From positions 3,850,020-3,914,019 of the forward strand of contig NZ_CP037422.1 in assembly GCF_007748175.1 (NCBI RefSeq): a stretch of 64,000 nucleotides of DNA, given 5' to 3'. A program made the translations under genes and the position numbers. A model generated the notes under the pieces. The model did no database searches. It had not been told where the DNA came from and saw nothing but the letters and a program-made list of their open reading frames with translations. Below are positions 1 through 9,268 of the stretch, piece after piece; within the stretch, counting starts at the first letter, position 1; every line of letters begins with the position of its first letter. Source of the DNA: Gimesia aquarii (GTDB taxonomy: Bacteria; Planctomycetota; Planctomycetia; Planctomycetales; Planctomycetaceae).

Positions 1-366
1 ATGGCCTATGACAAGTTAGACCGCCCGTATCATCTACTCGAGAATTCAAAACCTCTAACTGCATTGTTCTAACATTCAGCAAATTGTAACTCATTGATCG
101 AATTTTTGCATTGAGATTTCTGTAGTTAGTACCCAACTAAGCCATGAATTTGGCTTCAGTAATTCGATTTCCTGGACTGTGCCACTTCATCTGATTGCGA
201 TCGAAAATTAAATCAATTTACGTTCTCTCAGGCCTGAATTATCTGATTGATCTGATGCAATAAGAAATTTCAGAAATAATTGTCCCCTACTCTGTCAGTC
301 GTTCGCCATCTTTGTGTACGATCAACTCGCATCAGCGAATTTCATGTTTTAGCAAAGGACCTTAAG
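1..366. other. Left-edge non-coding stretch, possible gene tail
   Basis: A frame open from base 1 reaches a stop at 70-72 and could be the last 23 codons of a gene outside the window, but nothing in it is recognisable. A short inverted repeat (AAGCCA at 139-144, TGGCTT at 151-156) lacks a T-run. The YCII gene that follows could be read from a TTG at 280, but the ATG at 367 is better supported. Confidence 0.2.
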
Positions 367-714
367 ATGGCCAAATTTATGTTCTTACAGCGTGGTAATT
401 GTGATAATCCACCAAAGATGACTCCCGAACAAATGGAAGCACAAATGAAATCCTGTATGGAATGGATGCAGAGTGGAAAGGATGAAGGGTGGTTGCTGGA
501 CCCGGGTGCTCCACTTAGTGGTAGTAGTGCAGTCGTCAAGTCTGATATGACAGTCCTTGATGGTCCCTTTGCTGAATCGAAGGAACTTGTTGGCGGATAC
601 ACTATCGTTGAAGCGCCCGATTTGGCAGCTGCATGTGAACTGGCTAAACGGACGATTAAAATGGCAGGTGCTGGAAAGATCGAAGTTCGTGAAATTGCGA
701 ATGTCGGCCAGTAA
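367..714 (+). CDS. YCII-related (DGPF domain) protein
   Basis: This 115-residue protein belongs to the YCII/DGPF family, a small alpha-beta fold whose biochemical role is mostly unknown. The family signature DGPF lies at residues 65-68, followed by AESKE and a GGY turn, and the conserved WM and GW positions are present. I chose the ATG at 367 because AAAGGA sits about 7 bases upstream and the protein then begins MAKFMF, as family members do; a TTG at 280 would add 29 residues of unlikely sequence. It heads a likely three-gene operon with a second YCII protein and an ECF sigma factor. DGPF genes beside long ECF sigma factors are the established pattern of the ECF42 group. The role here, sensing or modulating the sigma factor, is inference. 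Confidence 0.88.
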   Translation: MAKFMFLQRGNCDNPPKMTPEQMEAQMKSCMEWMQSGKDEGWLLDPGAPLSGSSAVVKSDMTVLDGPFAESKELVGGYTIVEAPDLAAACELAKRTIKMAGAGKIEVREIANVGQ

Positions 715-843
715 GTTAGTAAACTGTAAATGACTTTTTCTCCCTGGTGCGAGTTGGCGTTCGCCATGAAATCGAACGCCAGCCGCATTCGGGGCAGTCA
801 TTGAGCCATCCCTTTTATTAGGACTTTCAGTGGGAGTCTTGAA

Positions 844-1203
844 ATGCCGAAGTATATGTTCATTTATCGTGGTGGGCAGGAAAAGTTGAAATTCGCCTCA
901 CCCGAACAGATACAACAGGTGCTGCAAATGTGGATGGATTGGATCGATCAAGGCATCGAAGCCGGCTGGGTACTGGATGCTGGTGATGGTTTGAAGCCGG
1001 GTGGTGCAATCGTCAACATGGACTTGACGGTGACTAAAGATGAATTATCTACTGAATCGGGATCGCTCATCAGTGGCTATTCGATGATTGAGGTACCCGA
1101 TCTAAGCATGGCAATCGAATTAGCCAAAGATTCCCCAATGCCGAATTCGGGTGGCACAGTTGAAATTCGGGAACTCACTCATAATGGAAAGCAGTACAAA
1201 TGA
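844..1203 (+). CDS. YCII-related protein, divergent copy
   Basis: The 119-residue product has the same YCII fold pattern as the upstream gene (MPKYMF start, WMDWID helix, GW-VLDAG strand, SGYSMIEVPD strand), but the DGPF signature is replaced by a TKDEL-STESG stretch. It is therefore a paralogue that has lost the family motif. Its stop codon overlaps the start of the sigma-factor gene by four bases (ATGA at 1200-1203), which indicates translational coupling. As with its neighbour, the exact function is unknown; the pairing with an ECF42-type sigma factor is the best clue. Confidence 0.85.
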   Translation: MPKYMFIYRGGQEKLKFASPEQIQQVLQMWMDWIDQGIEAGWVLDAGDGLKPGGAIVNMDLTVTKDELSTESGSLISGYSMIEVPDLSMAIELAKDSPMPNSGGTVEIRELTHNGKQYK

Positions 1204-2471
1204 AGCAGTCGACCAACCAACTGGTCGAACACTTTTTTCGGCACGAGTCTGCGAATCTGATTGCAGTGCTGACGCGCGCCTTTGGTATGCGCCGGATTGA
1301 CCTGATTGAAGACATGGTTCAGGTCGCAATCTTAGAGGCCATGCACGCCTGGAAACAACGCGGCGTCCCGGAAAATCCCGCTGCCTGGGTTCATCATGTG
1401 GCAAAGAATCGCATTCTCGATTCCATACGTCGTGAAAAAACATATGAAAAAGCGATCACATTATCTGGTCTCTCAATTGCCAGTCAATCAATTAATGCTC
1501 AGGAATCAATGGTTGATCAATGGCTTGAGAAAGAAGAGCTACCCGACAGTTTATTGCGTATGATATTTGTCTGCTGTCATCCATCGCTGGAACGAAAGTC
1601 GCAGATTGCACTGACGTTAAAAACACTTTGTGGATTTGGAATTTCTGAAATCTCTCGGGGACTACTATTACCCAGCGAAACGGTTAAGAAACGTATTCAA
1701 CGTGCAAAACATTCTCTGGCAACAGCAAATGTGCGACTTGAACTACCCAGCGATGATCAGCTAACACAGCGACTAGATGTCGTACATGATGTACTTTATT
1801 TGATGTTTAATGAAGGCTATAGCACTTCCCACGGAACAGAGCCAATTCGCGACGAAATCTGCGAGGAGGCAGTCCGACTCTGTCATCTGCTTTGTGAAAG
1901 TCCTTACTCATCTCCGTCAACAAAAGCACTGCTCGCTTTGCAATTGTTCCATGCCGCGCGACTCGATGCGAGAACTGATGAAAACGGAGCAGTGATACTT
2001 CTGGAAGATCAAGACCGTGAAAAATGGAATCGTTGCCTGATCGGTACTGCACAAAGCTGGCTAGCAAACTCAAAAACCGATCAGCCAACGACATTTCATT
2101 TCGAAGCAGCCATTGCAATGCAGCACTGTATTTCTCCAAGTGTCGAAGCCACAGACTGGAACTCCATCGTCAACTTTTATAGCCGGCTCATACACCTACG
2201 CGATTCCCCTGTTTATGAATTAAACCAGGCGATTGCTATGGGCCAGGCAGGCGATACAGGTGATGCATTCTCTCAACTGCAGAATTTACGGAATAGAGAC
2301 GATATGAAGCACTACTTCTTATTGGATTGCGCTTTTGCTCGTATTCACGAACTGGAAGGGAATACAAAAGCAGCGATCGACTCATACCTGACAGCATTGA
2401 CTAAAACCGTCGTTCCGCATGAGAAGAAACTGCTGGAAAAAAAACTTCGAAAGCTTGCTGACCTGCGATAA
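1200..2471 (+). CDS. ECF sigma factor with long C-terminal domain (ECF42-like)
   Basis: A 423-residue sigma factor. The N-terminal half has sigma-70 region 2 (the RIDLIEDMVQVAILEA stretch and the NPAAWVHHVAKNRILDSIRR stretch) and region 4 (ALTLKTLCGFGISEISRGL, then the recognition helix SETVKKRIQRAK). Beyond about residue 190 there is a helical extension of more than 200 residues with TPR-like repeats, as in the ECF42 / DUF6596 group. ECF42 factors have no classical anti-sigma factor; the C-terminal extension and DGPF proteins are thought to regulate them. The two upstream YCII genes fit this. It is convergent with the lectin-like gene, 18 bp away, and no clear terminator is visible between them. 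Confidence 0.92.
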   Translation: MKQSTNQLVEHFFRHESANLIAVLTRAFGMRRIDLIEDMVQVAILEAMHAWKQRGVPENPAAWVHHVAKNRILDSIRREKTYEKAITLSGLSIASQSINAQESMVDQWLEKEELPDSLLRMIFVCCHPSLERKSQIALTLKTLCGFGISEISRGLLLPSETVKKRIQRAKHSLATANVRLELPSDDQLTQRLDVVHDVLYLMFNEGYSTSHGTEPIRDEICEEAVRLCHLLCESPYSSPSTKALLALQLFHAARLDARTDENGAVILLEDQDREKWNRCLIGTAQSWLANSKTDQPTTFHFEAAIAMQHCISPSVEATDWNSIVNFYSRLIHLRDSPVYELNQAIAMGQAGDTGDAFSQLQNLRNRDDMKHYFLLDCAFARIHELEGNTKAAIDSYLTALTKTVVPHEKKLLEKKLRKLADLR

Positions 2472-2489
2472 TAGAATAGATTTCAATTC

Positions 2490-3218
2490 TTATTTATTGC
2501 GGGCAGGAAGCGAGTAAATCTTCACATCGTCAACAACGGCATTTTTGGCTACAGCCAGTCGCAAAGTTCGTTTGGTAGGATGTGCTATCCCTTCGGATGA
2601 AAAAGAGCCTACTTGCTTTCCATCAATGAAAACGGTCATCGTGTCTTCGCGAACTTTTACGATTAGGTCATACCATTTTTTGGTTTGAAGTTTATGAGGA
2701 AATCTTTTTCTCTTCGATTTTAATAATTCCTGAAGCGCGGGCGTCAGTTTTTTGGCTTTTCTCAACTCGCGCGTCTTTAAGTCCATATTCCCGGTTTTGA
2801 GATCGATCATTTCCACGTTTCGGGTACTGATTTTCGTGGCAAACAAATGACCGGCGTGAACTTTCTTGTACTTCAAATCCGCAAAATTTAAACCAAGGCT
2901 ATCCTTTTTGTCCTCTAGCATAAACCTGAGTTCGACGGATCCATCTCGAAACTCAGCAGGATGGGTTACTGAAACTGCGTGATCCGCCACTTTGTGAATG
3001 TAAATATACATTGCGCCATTTTTGAGATCGACCTGCTTATTCCCTGCAGCACGCCAGCGGCTATTAGTTCCCCAACCGTTACCAATTTCATCTTTGGTTT
3101 CCTGAGATTCGTTTCGTTCGAAATCATCTTCGAATATCAACGTGCCTCGTTCCTCTGCCAGAAGCGCAGGAGAAATAAATAATACGATCGCCCAGACGAT
3201 TAAAAAATGTTTTTTCAC
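2490..3218 (-). CDS. Secreted lectin/glucanase-fold protein (DUF1080-like)
   Basis: The 242-residue protein starts with a GTG and has a clear Sec signal peptide (KK, a hydrophobic core, then an LLA-E cleavage region near residue 21). The mature part reads as a concanavalin-A-like beta sandwich: FEDDFER near the N-terminus, GSVELRFML, KKWYDLIVKVR, TVFIDGKQVG and a final VDDVKIYS strand, the order seen in DUF1080/LamG-type domains of planctomycetes. A lysine-rich insertion (about residues 140-175) is unusual. It probably binds or degrades carbohydrate outside the cytoplasm, but no catalytic residues can be named. AAAGG lies about 10 bases before the start. It ends close to the sigma gene on the other strand and lies downstream of the DUF1501 gene on the same strand. 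Confidence 0.75.
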   Translation of the reverse strand: MKKHFLIVWAIVLFISPALLAEERGTLIFEDDFERNESQETKDEIGNGWGTNSRWRAAGNKQVDLKNGAMYIYIHKVADHAVSVTHPAEFRDGSVELRFMLEDKKDSLGLNFADLKYKKVHAGHLFATKISTRNVEMIDLKTGNMDLKTRELRKAKKLTPALQELLKSKRKRFPHKLQTKKWYDLIVKVREDTMTVFIDGKQVGSFSSEGIAHPTKRTLRLAVAKNAVVDDVKIYSLPARNK

Positions 3219-3290
3219 TCGATGTAACCTTTTCTATTCATGCTAGCGTTTGTGAGTTTCACGGCCAACTTGATCTCACATTACTTGGAA

Positions 3291-4703
3291 TTAAGTGATG
3301 ATATCTTTCCACAAATTACCATGCACGTCGGTAAGTCGCATGTCTCGGCCGCTATATCGGTAAGTAAGTCTTTCATGGTCGATACCAAGTTGATGCAAAA
3401 CTGTTGCCCAGAGATCGTAGACGGTCGATTTCTTTTCAACTACATGATACCCGAACTCGTCCGTCTGACCATAAGTAACACCACCTTTCATCCCTCCCCC
3501 AGCCAGCCAAAGGCTGAATCCATAGGGATTGTGATCGCGACCATTACCTTGAGCAAAGGGAGTGCGTCCGAACTCACCTGTAAACACAACCAATGTATCT
3601 TTGAGTAAATCACGTTGTTTGAGATCTTTCAACAAAGCCGCGATTGGCTGATCAACTTGTTTTGCCATGGCACCGTGGCCTTTTTTAATTTCGCCATGTT
3701 GATCCCATGGATTGGCAGCGCCGCCGGCACCAATACCGGGACTACTGCAGGAAAGCTCAATAAAGCGAACCCCCCGTTCGACAAGACGACGTGCCATCAG
3801 GCATTGCCTGGCATATTGTGCCATGTGTGGGTCTTTATCATTCACACCGTAAGCATTTTGGATCTCTTGTGTCTCACCAGTCAGGTCAGTCAACTCAGGA
3901 ACAGCCTGCTGCATTTCGAAAGCCGTTTCCGCATTATGGGTAGAATCGATGATGGCATTCTCTGCCGCGACACGATCAGCGAATCCTCGGTCCAGTGATT
4001 TAATGAGGTCAAGCGCCTTGCGTTGTTCTTGTTTTGCCATCTTCGGCGTGATATTCGGAACCGCATTCTTATCGGTCAGGTTAAAGATCGACCCACCTGT
4101 AATTGCAGGTAAAAACCCATTTCCGTACAGACTCACACCACCATGCGGAATCCCTGCTGAATTTGTCCGTAAAACAATGTACGGTGGTAAATTTTTATTC
4201 GAACTGCCTAGCCCGTAAGCAACCCATGCCCCGGCACTGGGATAACCAAGAAACGGAAAGCCACTATGCAAAAAGAAATTACTCTGAGCATGTTCAGAGA
4301 AATTAGTCGTCATAGACCGCACGATGGCCAAATCGTCGACCATCTCTGCCATTTGAGGAAACATGTTTGTCATTTTGATTCCGGACTTGCCGTACTGTCT
4401 CGTTTCCCAAAATGTATCGAGAATGTTCCCTACCGCGTCAAACTGGGTACGTTCGATTGTGCCGGGCATAGGTTTACCATGCATCGTTTTTAACATCGGT
4501 TTGGGGTCAAATGAATCAACGTGTGAGAATCCACCCGACATATAAAGCAAGATGATCGATTTTGCTTTGGCCGGGTGATGCAATGTCGGTATTGGAATTT
4601 CAGATGCGTCTGACGAATTGATGAGACTGGACAACATAGTCGCACTCACGCCAGAGGCAGTCAGCTTTAAGAACTCACGACGGTTATGTGTATTAATAGA
4701 CAT
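3291..4703 (-). CDS. DUF1501 family protein, Tat-type signal
   Basis: A 470-residue DUF1501 protein. The N-terminus carries a twin-arginine-like motif ([12 protein letters not shown]) followed by a hydrophobic stretch, so export through Tat is likely. Characteristic pieces are [76 protein letters not shown] and the C-terminal [25 protein letters not shown]. The fold is that of the alkaline phosphatase/sulfatase superfamily, but the activity is unknown. A start at 4733 would extend it by ten residues further into the upstream gene; the ATG at 4703 gives an 11-bp overlap with it and places the RR motif correctly. DUF1501 genes nearly always follow a PSCyt1/DUF1549/DUF1553 gene, as here. Confidence 0.92.
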   Translation of the reverse strand: [470 protein letters not shown]

Positions 4704-7700
4704 AGATAAATTCCTTAGAATTAAGGATTGCATGCGCGACGTGGTAATCGCTTCCTCCTGATTGGAGATATTCGATGAACAGTTTCAACTCCTCCGATGT
4801 CGCAGGCCGCGCATACGCTTGAATAAACATCGCATTGATTTTCTCGGCGAGAGTGCTAAGCTTTTTATCCTGTTGTATTCGTTTGGCCCATGCTTTAGCG
4901 GCTTTCTCAACGACCGGCCCATTTAACATTGCCAGTGACTGAGAAGGCACATTGGTATTACTGCGAACGCTGACAGTTGAGGTGGGAACTGGAGCATTAA
5001 ATGCTTGTAAAAATGGATTCAGACGATTACGAACTACGGGCAGATAGATAGCACGCTGGTTACCTTCCGTAACAAAGTGAATCGAATCGAAGATCGATTC
5101 TGCATCAAGCCTTCGAGGTGTGTAGTATGAAAGAAAAAGATTTTCTGCATCCTTTTCTCGCATCTTTAAGGAAGTCTGACTGGCAGAGCGGAATGTGCGA
5201 CTGGTTACCATTTTTCGTAGTGCTTTTTTGATCGACCAGCCATTGCGCTCGAAGTCCAGCGCCAAATGATCGAGTAATTCCGGATGGGTCGGTTTTTTAC
5301 CCAGCCGGCCGAAATTGTCTGTTGAAGCCACAATACCTCTACCAAAAACATAAGCCCAAAGCCGATTAATCAAAACGCGCGTCTTCAAAGTATTTGCTTC
5401 ACTCACCATGTCCTCAGCAAGTTGTAATCGTCCGGAATTCTTAGCGCTGTAAGACTGATCATTAAAAATCTCTAAAAACTTTCTTTTAACAGGGTCTGAT
5501 TCCTGCTTCTGTTCTCCGCGAATCAGCAGTGGTTGATCAATGGGGTCAGCCTCGAAAACGCCTGGTGCCCTTCGTGGAACAGGGATCGCTTTTTCCAGTG
5601 CTCGATAGCGGTTTATTTTTTTCCGTAAAGAAGGAGGGAGTTGCCCAACCTGATTTGTCAGCAATTTGAGCCTTACGAATGTATCGAGCCATTCAGCTTC
5701 CTTATCAGTCATACTATCGGCTTGCCAATGAGTGATTGCCTGTTTGAGCATTGCCACATACGCACGTATCAGGCTTTCTTGATTAACAATTTCATGCGAA
5801 TTATCAATCAGATCTAATAGCGAAGCCCCTTCTTCCTGCATGGTATCATTACCGGCATACACTTCAGTAATTCCAAACCAGGAACGATCATTTGTTCTTG
5901 GAATTGGAAGAAAGTCTTTTGCGGTTAGTAACTCATAATGAACTAGTTCTCCACGCCAGTATTTCCATTTCCGTTGCGTATTTCTCCACTGAAGCGTCGG
6001 ATTATTCATATCTTCGGCCGGATGCAGTCCTCCATGTGCCAAAGGATAATTGCGGATCGGTACTTTGAGCCGTGCGCTATTGCCGGCAACCCGAACCATA
6101 GTCTTCTCACCTCTCGCTTTGAAATTGCCTGAACTGAGGACAGCCGCATGCTTATCTGAAATGAGATGCGAATAGATACCTCGTGGGAAAATCCCGGTAA
6201 TTGCCTTTTCACCTTCAAAATGCAACGCAAAAGAGCCTGCAGGACTCACTTGGAATGTTGTTCCGTTTCCCATCGAATACCATTGATCGAAAGTTGCCTG
6301 ATTGCGTAGGTCGAGATAGAACTCAGCATTTGCAATCGCCTTCTGATTCTGTTCTTTAATTTCTTTCAATTTTGTTCGCTGTTGGTTAATCGTTGTCGAG
6401 TATGCTTCTGGCTTAACCGATTGAAGCCCTGACCAGAGCCCGAATGGGTGCGTCACACTTCGCATCGAATTGACGAGATTCCACTTTGCCTGCTCTGCTT
6501 CAAACTGTTGGCGAACTTTATTTTGCTCGTTCTTCTTCAATGTTCCAAAATTAGCCGGTAATTTTGGGGGATTTTTTCTTTCAGCTAATTCCTTGAATAT
6601 TGGCAACGTTTGTAACCTGGTCGGTAATTTTTCACTTTCACCAATCCAAAAGTTGGCTAATTCTTGATGAATCTCTCGCTTGATTTTCATAATTTCAGTT
6701 TTGTTTGCCTCAAGCTTTTCCCTGGTATCAATCAGCACGGTTGCAGGTTTGTTGCTCACCATCACTCCAAAAAATCGGTAGAAATCTTTCTGGCTGATTG
6801 GGTCGAATTTATGATCATGGCAACGTGCACACGAGACCGTTATCCCCAGCATCGCTTTGGAAATGACATCAATCTGATTATCTGTGAATGTGATCTGTTC
6901 TGCGTATGCGTTGGTAACCCCAAACCCATGCGGAACCATACGTAGATGGGCGGGACCGATCGCTGACTCATTAATCCCAAGTTCCTGATTGACTCGAGGA
7001 TCTTTTAGTAAATCTCCTGCTAAGTGTTCTTTCAGAAGTTGATCATAGGGGACATCAGCATTGAGCGCCCGGATCAGGTAATCACGGTACGCGCTCGCAT
7101 AGGGAATGGGCGGGTCCCCTTCACTGCCATGTGTTTCTGCATAGCGATACCAGTCCATCCAATGCCGCGCCCAGCGTTCTCCAAATTGTGGTGAAGCGAG
7201 TAAGTCGTCAACCAGTTGTTCATACGTTTGAAGAGAATAATTTTTCACAAATTCTTGAACAACTTCCGGTTTCGGCGGTAACCCCGTCAGAATCAAGTGC
7301 AGGCGACGTACCAGAACTTCTGGCGAGGCTTCGGGAGAAGCTGGTAAATGCTCGTGCTGCAGGCGAGCAAAGATGAAGCGGTCAATCGAATTTTTCGACC
7401 ATGTTTTAGTAGAAACATTGGGAATGGGAGAATCCTTTAATGGTTGAAAAGACCACCAGGTCAAACGTTGATTTCGTACCTGTTTCCATGGTAGCTTTTT
7501 ATTCAGATCAGCCAGCGTTGGCTTAGTCAAACGTGGATCATGTGCTCCCTGATTGACCCAATGTTCGAAATCTCGAATCACAGCATCATCGAGCTTAGGC
7601 GACTTTGCTGGCATCTCGTAACCTTGCTCATGGCGCAACGCCCAGATCAAAATACTTTCTTTTGCTTTTCCAGGAACGATGACCTTACCGGACTCACCAC

Positions 7701-7896
7701 CTGCTAATAACGCTGCCTTATAGTCAAGCGCAAGGCCTCCCTTCTTCTTCCCGAGACTATTATGACACTCATAGCAATGCTGTACCAAAACGGGTCGAAT
7801 TTTCTTCTCGAAAAAATCGTTCTTCTCCGCCGAAAATGCAACTGTTGCTGTAAATGGAAAGAGAAATATGACACTACTCACAATTCGAAACTTCAT
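4693..7896 (-). CDS. PSCyt1/DUF1549/DUF1553 cytochrome-like protein
   Basis: This roughly 1067-residue exported protein has a signal peptide (a hydrophobic core ending TVAFSAE). Next comes a cytochrome-c-like PSCyt1 domain with a CYECH heme motif near residues 41-45, and a typical GGLALD-GGESGKVIVPGK stretch. A DUF1549 domain follows (DRFIFARLQ, RRLHLILTGLPP, RWARHWMDWYRYAETHG), with a second CARCHD motif near residue 355, and a C-terminal DUF1553 domain (RLWAYVFGRGIV, NFGRLGKKPTHPELLDHLA, LAMLNGP). This architecture is a planctomycete hallmark; its substrate is unknown, though polysaccharide breakdown has been suggested. The ATG at 7896 is preferred over the upstream TTG at 7911. It lies just downstream of the ABC permease gene and could be co-transcribed with the importer. 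Confidence 0.93.
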   Translation of the reverse strand: MKFRIVSSVIFLFPFTATVAFSAEKNDFFEKKIRPVLVQHCYECHNSLGKKKGGLALDYKAALLAGGESGKVIVPGKAKESILIWALRHEQGYEMPAKSPKLDDAVIRDFEHWVNQGAHDPRLTKPTLADLNKKLPWKQVRNQRLTWWSFQPLKDSPIPNVSTKTWSKNSIDRFIFARLQHEHLPASPEASPEVLVRRLHLILTGLPPKPEVVQEFVKNYSLQTYEQLVDDLLASPQFGERWARHWMDWYRYAETHGSEGDPPIPYASAYRDYLIRALNADVPYDQLLKEHLAGDLLKDPRVNQELGINESAIGPAHLRMVPHGFGVTNAYAEQITFTDNQIDVISKAMLGITVSCARCHDHKFDPISQKDFYRFFGVMVSNKPATVLIDTREKLEANKTEIMKIKREIHQELANFWIGESEKLPTRLQTLPIFKELAERKNPPKLPANFGTLKKNEQNKVRQQFEAEQAKWNLVNSMRSVTHPFGLWSGLQSVKPEAYSTTINQQRTKLKEIKEQNQKAIANAEFYLDLRNQATFDQWYSMGNGTTFQVSPAGSFALHFEGEKAITGIFPRGIYSHLISDKHAAVLSSGNFKARGEKTMVRVAGNSARLKVPIRNYPLAHGGLHPAEDMNNPTLQWRNTQRKWKYWRGELVHYELLTAKDFLPIPRTNDRSWFGITEVYAGNDTMQEEGASLLDLIDNSHEIVNQESLIRAYVAMLKQAITHWQADSMTDKEAEWLDTFVRLKLLTNQVGQLPPSLRKKINRYRALEKAIPVPRRAPGVFEADPIDQPLLIRGEQKQESDPVKRKFLEIFNDQSYSAKNSGRLQLAEDMVSEANTLKTRVLINRLWAYVFGRGIVASTDNFGRLGKKPTHPELLDHLALDFERNGWSIKKALRKMVTSRTFRSASQTSLKMREKDAENLFLSYYTPRRLDAESIFDSIHFVTEGNQRAIYLPVVRNRLNPFLQAFNAPVPTSTVSVRSNTNVPSQSLAMLNGPVVEKAAKAWAKRIQQDKKLSTLAEKINAMFIQAYARPATSEELKLFIEYLQSGGSDYHVAHAILNSKEFIYVY

Positions 7897-7936
7897 GAAA
7901 GTTTTTCCCAAATGATATTCATCAACAATTTTTTGT

Positions 7937-9265
7937 TTATACTGTGTGACGCTTTAATCGATCGATGAGAACCGCCGCCGTAAGGACGGCTCCCAAGACA
8001 ATCTTCTGATTAAACGGATCCACATCTGTCAAATTCATTCCATTTTTGATCACTGCAATAATGAAAGCGCCGATCAGAGTACCAAAGACCTTACCCTGCC
8101 CTCCCATTAAAGACGTGCCACCAACGACGACTGCAGCAATCACTTCCAACTCGTACATTAATCCGTACTTGGGATCACCTGCAGAGAGTTGAGACGTCAG
8201 CATGATCCCTCCCAAACCCGCGAGTGCCCCACAAATCGTATAAACTGTCAATAGAACTCGTTTGACAGGAACACCAGACAAACGCGCGGCTTCCTCGTTC
8301 CCACCAATTGCATAGGTATAGCGTCCAAAAATCGTCCTCGACATTAGAAAATGTGCAACCAAATAAAGTACTATCATTACAAGAACCGGGTTTGGCAAAC
8401 CGAATGTTTCTCCACGTCCTAACCAAAAAGATGCTGATGGCAACTCGGGGATTGAACGTCCCTCTGCAAGTCGAAATGACAGGCCACTGGCCATCATCAT
8501 CATTCCCAATGTCACGATAAAAGGCGGTATTTGAAAAGCCGTGACCATCAAACCATTGAAGGCACCAGCAGCAGCACAAACACCAATTCCTATGCAAGCA
8601 CTAAGCACAACCATCATGACACTTGCTTCAGCCCCACCACAGTAATCCCGAATGAAGAGCGCAGAGCTTACCGAAGCGAGTGCAATCAGGGAGCCAACCG
8701 ACAGATCAATTCCTGCGGTGATAATCACCATCGTCATGCCAATTGCAATAATCGCGTAAATCGAAGTCTGGTTTGCAACACTCATAAGGTTGCTGAGTTT
8801 CAAAAAATTAGGCCATGTGTATGACGTTGGTGTGATGCATTTCGACGAACCAACCGACTCAAAGCGGTCATATACTGTCCATTTGGCGGTCACATTGTTA
8901 GCCGCAATCGCATCGATAGATTGCCCTTTAGCAAGCAGTGATTCAATTGCTCTCCGTGCATCAGAGGCGGAACCGTTCACCTGCCCAAGAACATCTACCC
9001 CGCCTGACTTCAATCGCTCAACCACAGCTTCAGCGAAGGCCCGATCTTCTTTAGTATCTCGTGTGACGATAAGAACGCGAGCTTTATTGCCATATTGTTT
9101 TAAAATAGTTTTACCTACCTGATTACCGGCACTTGCTCCGGTTGGATGTTGTTCTTTTACGGTCAAAGAACTAAAGAGAATCACGAGCATCAACAGCATG
9201 AAAATCATGCCATAATCCCGGAAGAATGGGTGGTGAAACAAATTGGATTGATGTTCGTTTGTCAT
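7937..9265 (-). CDS. Ribose-type ABC transporter permease with extra N-terminal domain
   Basis: A 442-residue inner-membrane permease of the RbsC/BPD_transp_2 family. From about residue 160 onward it has the usual helices and motifs (ITAGIDLSVGSLIALASV, IPPFIVTLGMM, GRYTYAIGGNEEAARLSGVPV, VVVGGTSLMGGQGKVFGTLIGA). Family members are usually about 320-340 residues. The excess is a soluble segment of roughly 110 residues between the first and second helices, with an alternating pattern (ARVLIVTRDTKEDRAFAEAV, then AIAANNV) that looks like part of a periplasmic-binding-protein fold. It follows the ATPase gene by 3 bp in an importer operon. The substrate is probably a sugar, judged from family and neighbours. 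Confidence 0.93.
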   Translation of the reverse strand: MTNEHQSNLFHHPFFRDYGMIFMLLMLVILFSSLTVKEQHPTGASAGNQVGKTILKQYGNKARVLIVTRDTKEDRAFAEAVVERLKSGGVDVLGQVNGSASDARRAIESLLAKGQSIDAIAANNVTAKWTVYDRFESVGSSKCITPTSYTWPNFLKLSNLMSVANQTSIYAIIAIGMTMVIITAGIDLSVGSLIALASVSSALFIRDYCGGAEASVMMVVLSACIGIGVCAAAGAFNGLMVTAFQIPPFIVTLGMMMMASGLSFRLAEGRSIPELPSASFWLGRGETFGLPNPVLVMIVLYLVAHFLMSRTIFGRYTYAIGGNEEAARLSGVPVKRVLLTVYTICGALAGLGGIMLTSQLSAGDPKYGLMYELEVIAAVVVGGTSLMGGQGKVFGTLIGAFIIAVIKNGMNLTDVDPFNQKIVLGAVLTAAVLIDRLKRHTV

Positions 9266-9268
9266 TTG

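Noticed and set aside
280-366. Longer start (TTG at 280) for the first YCII gene
   Set aside because: The added 29 residues are not family-like, and the ATG at 367 has a good ribosome-binding site.
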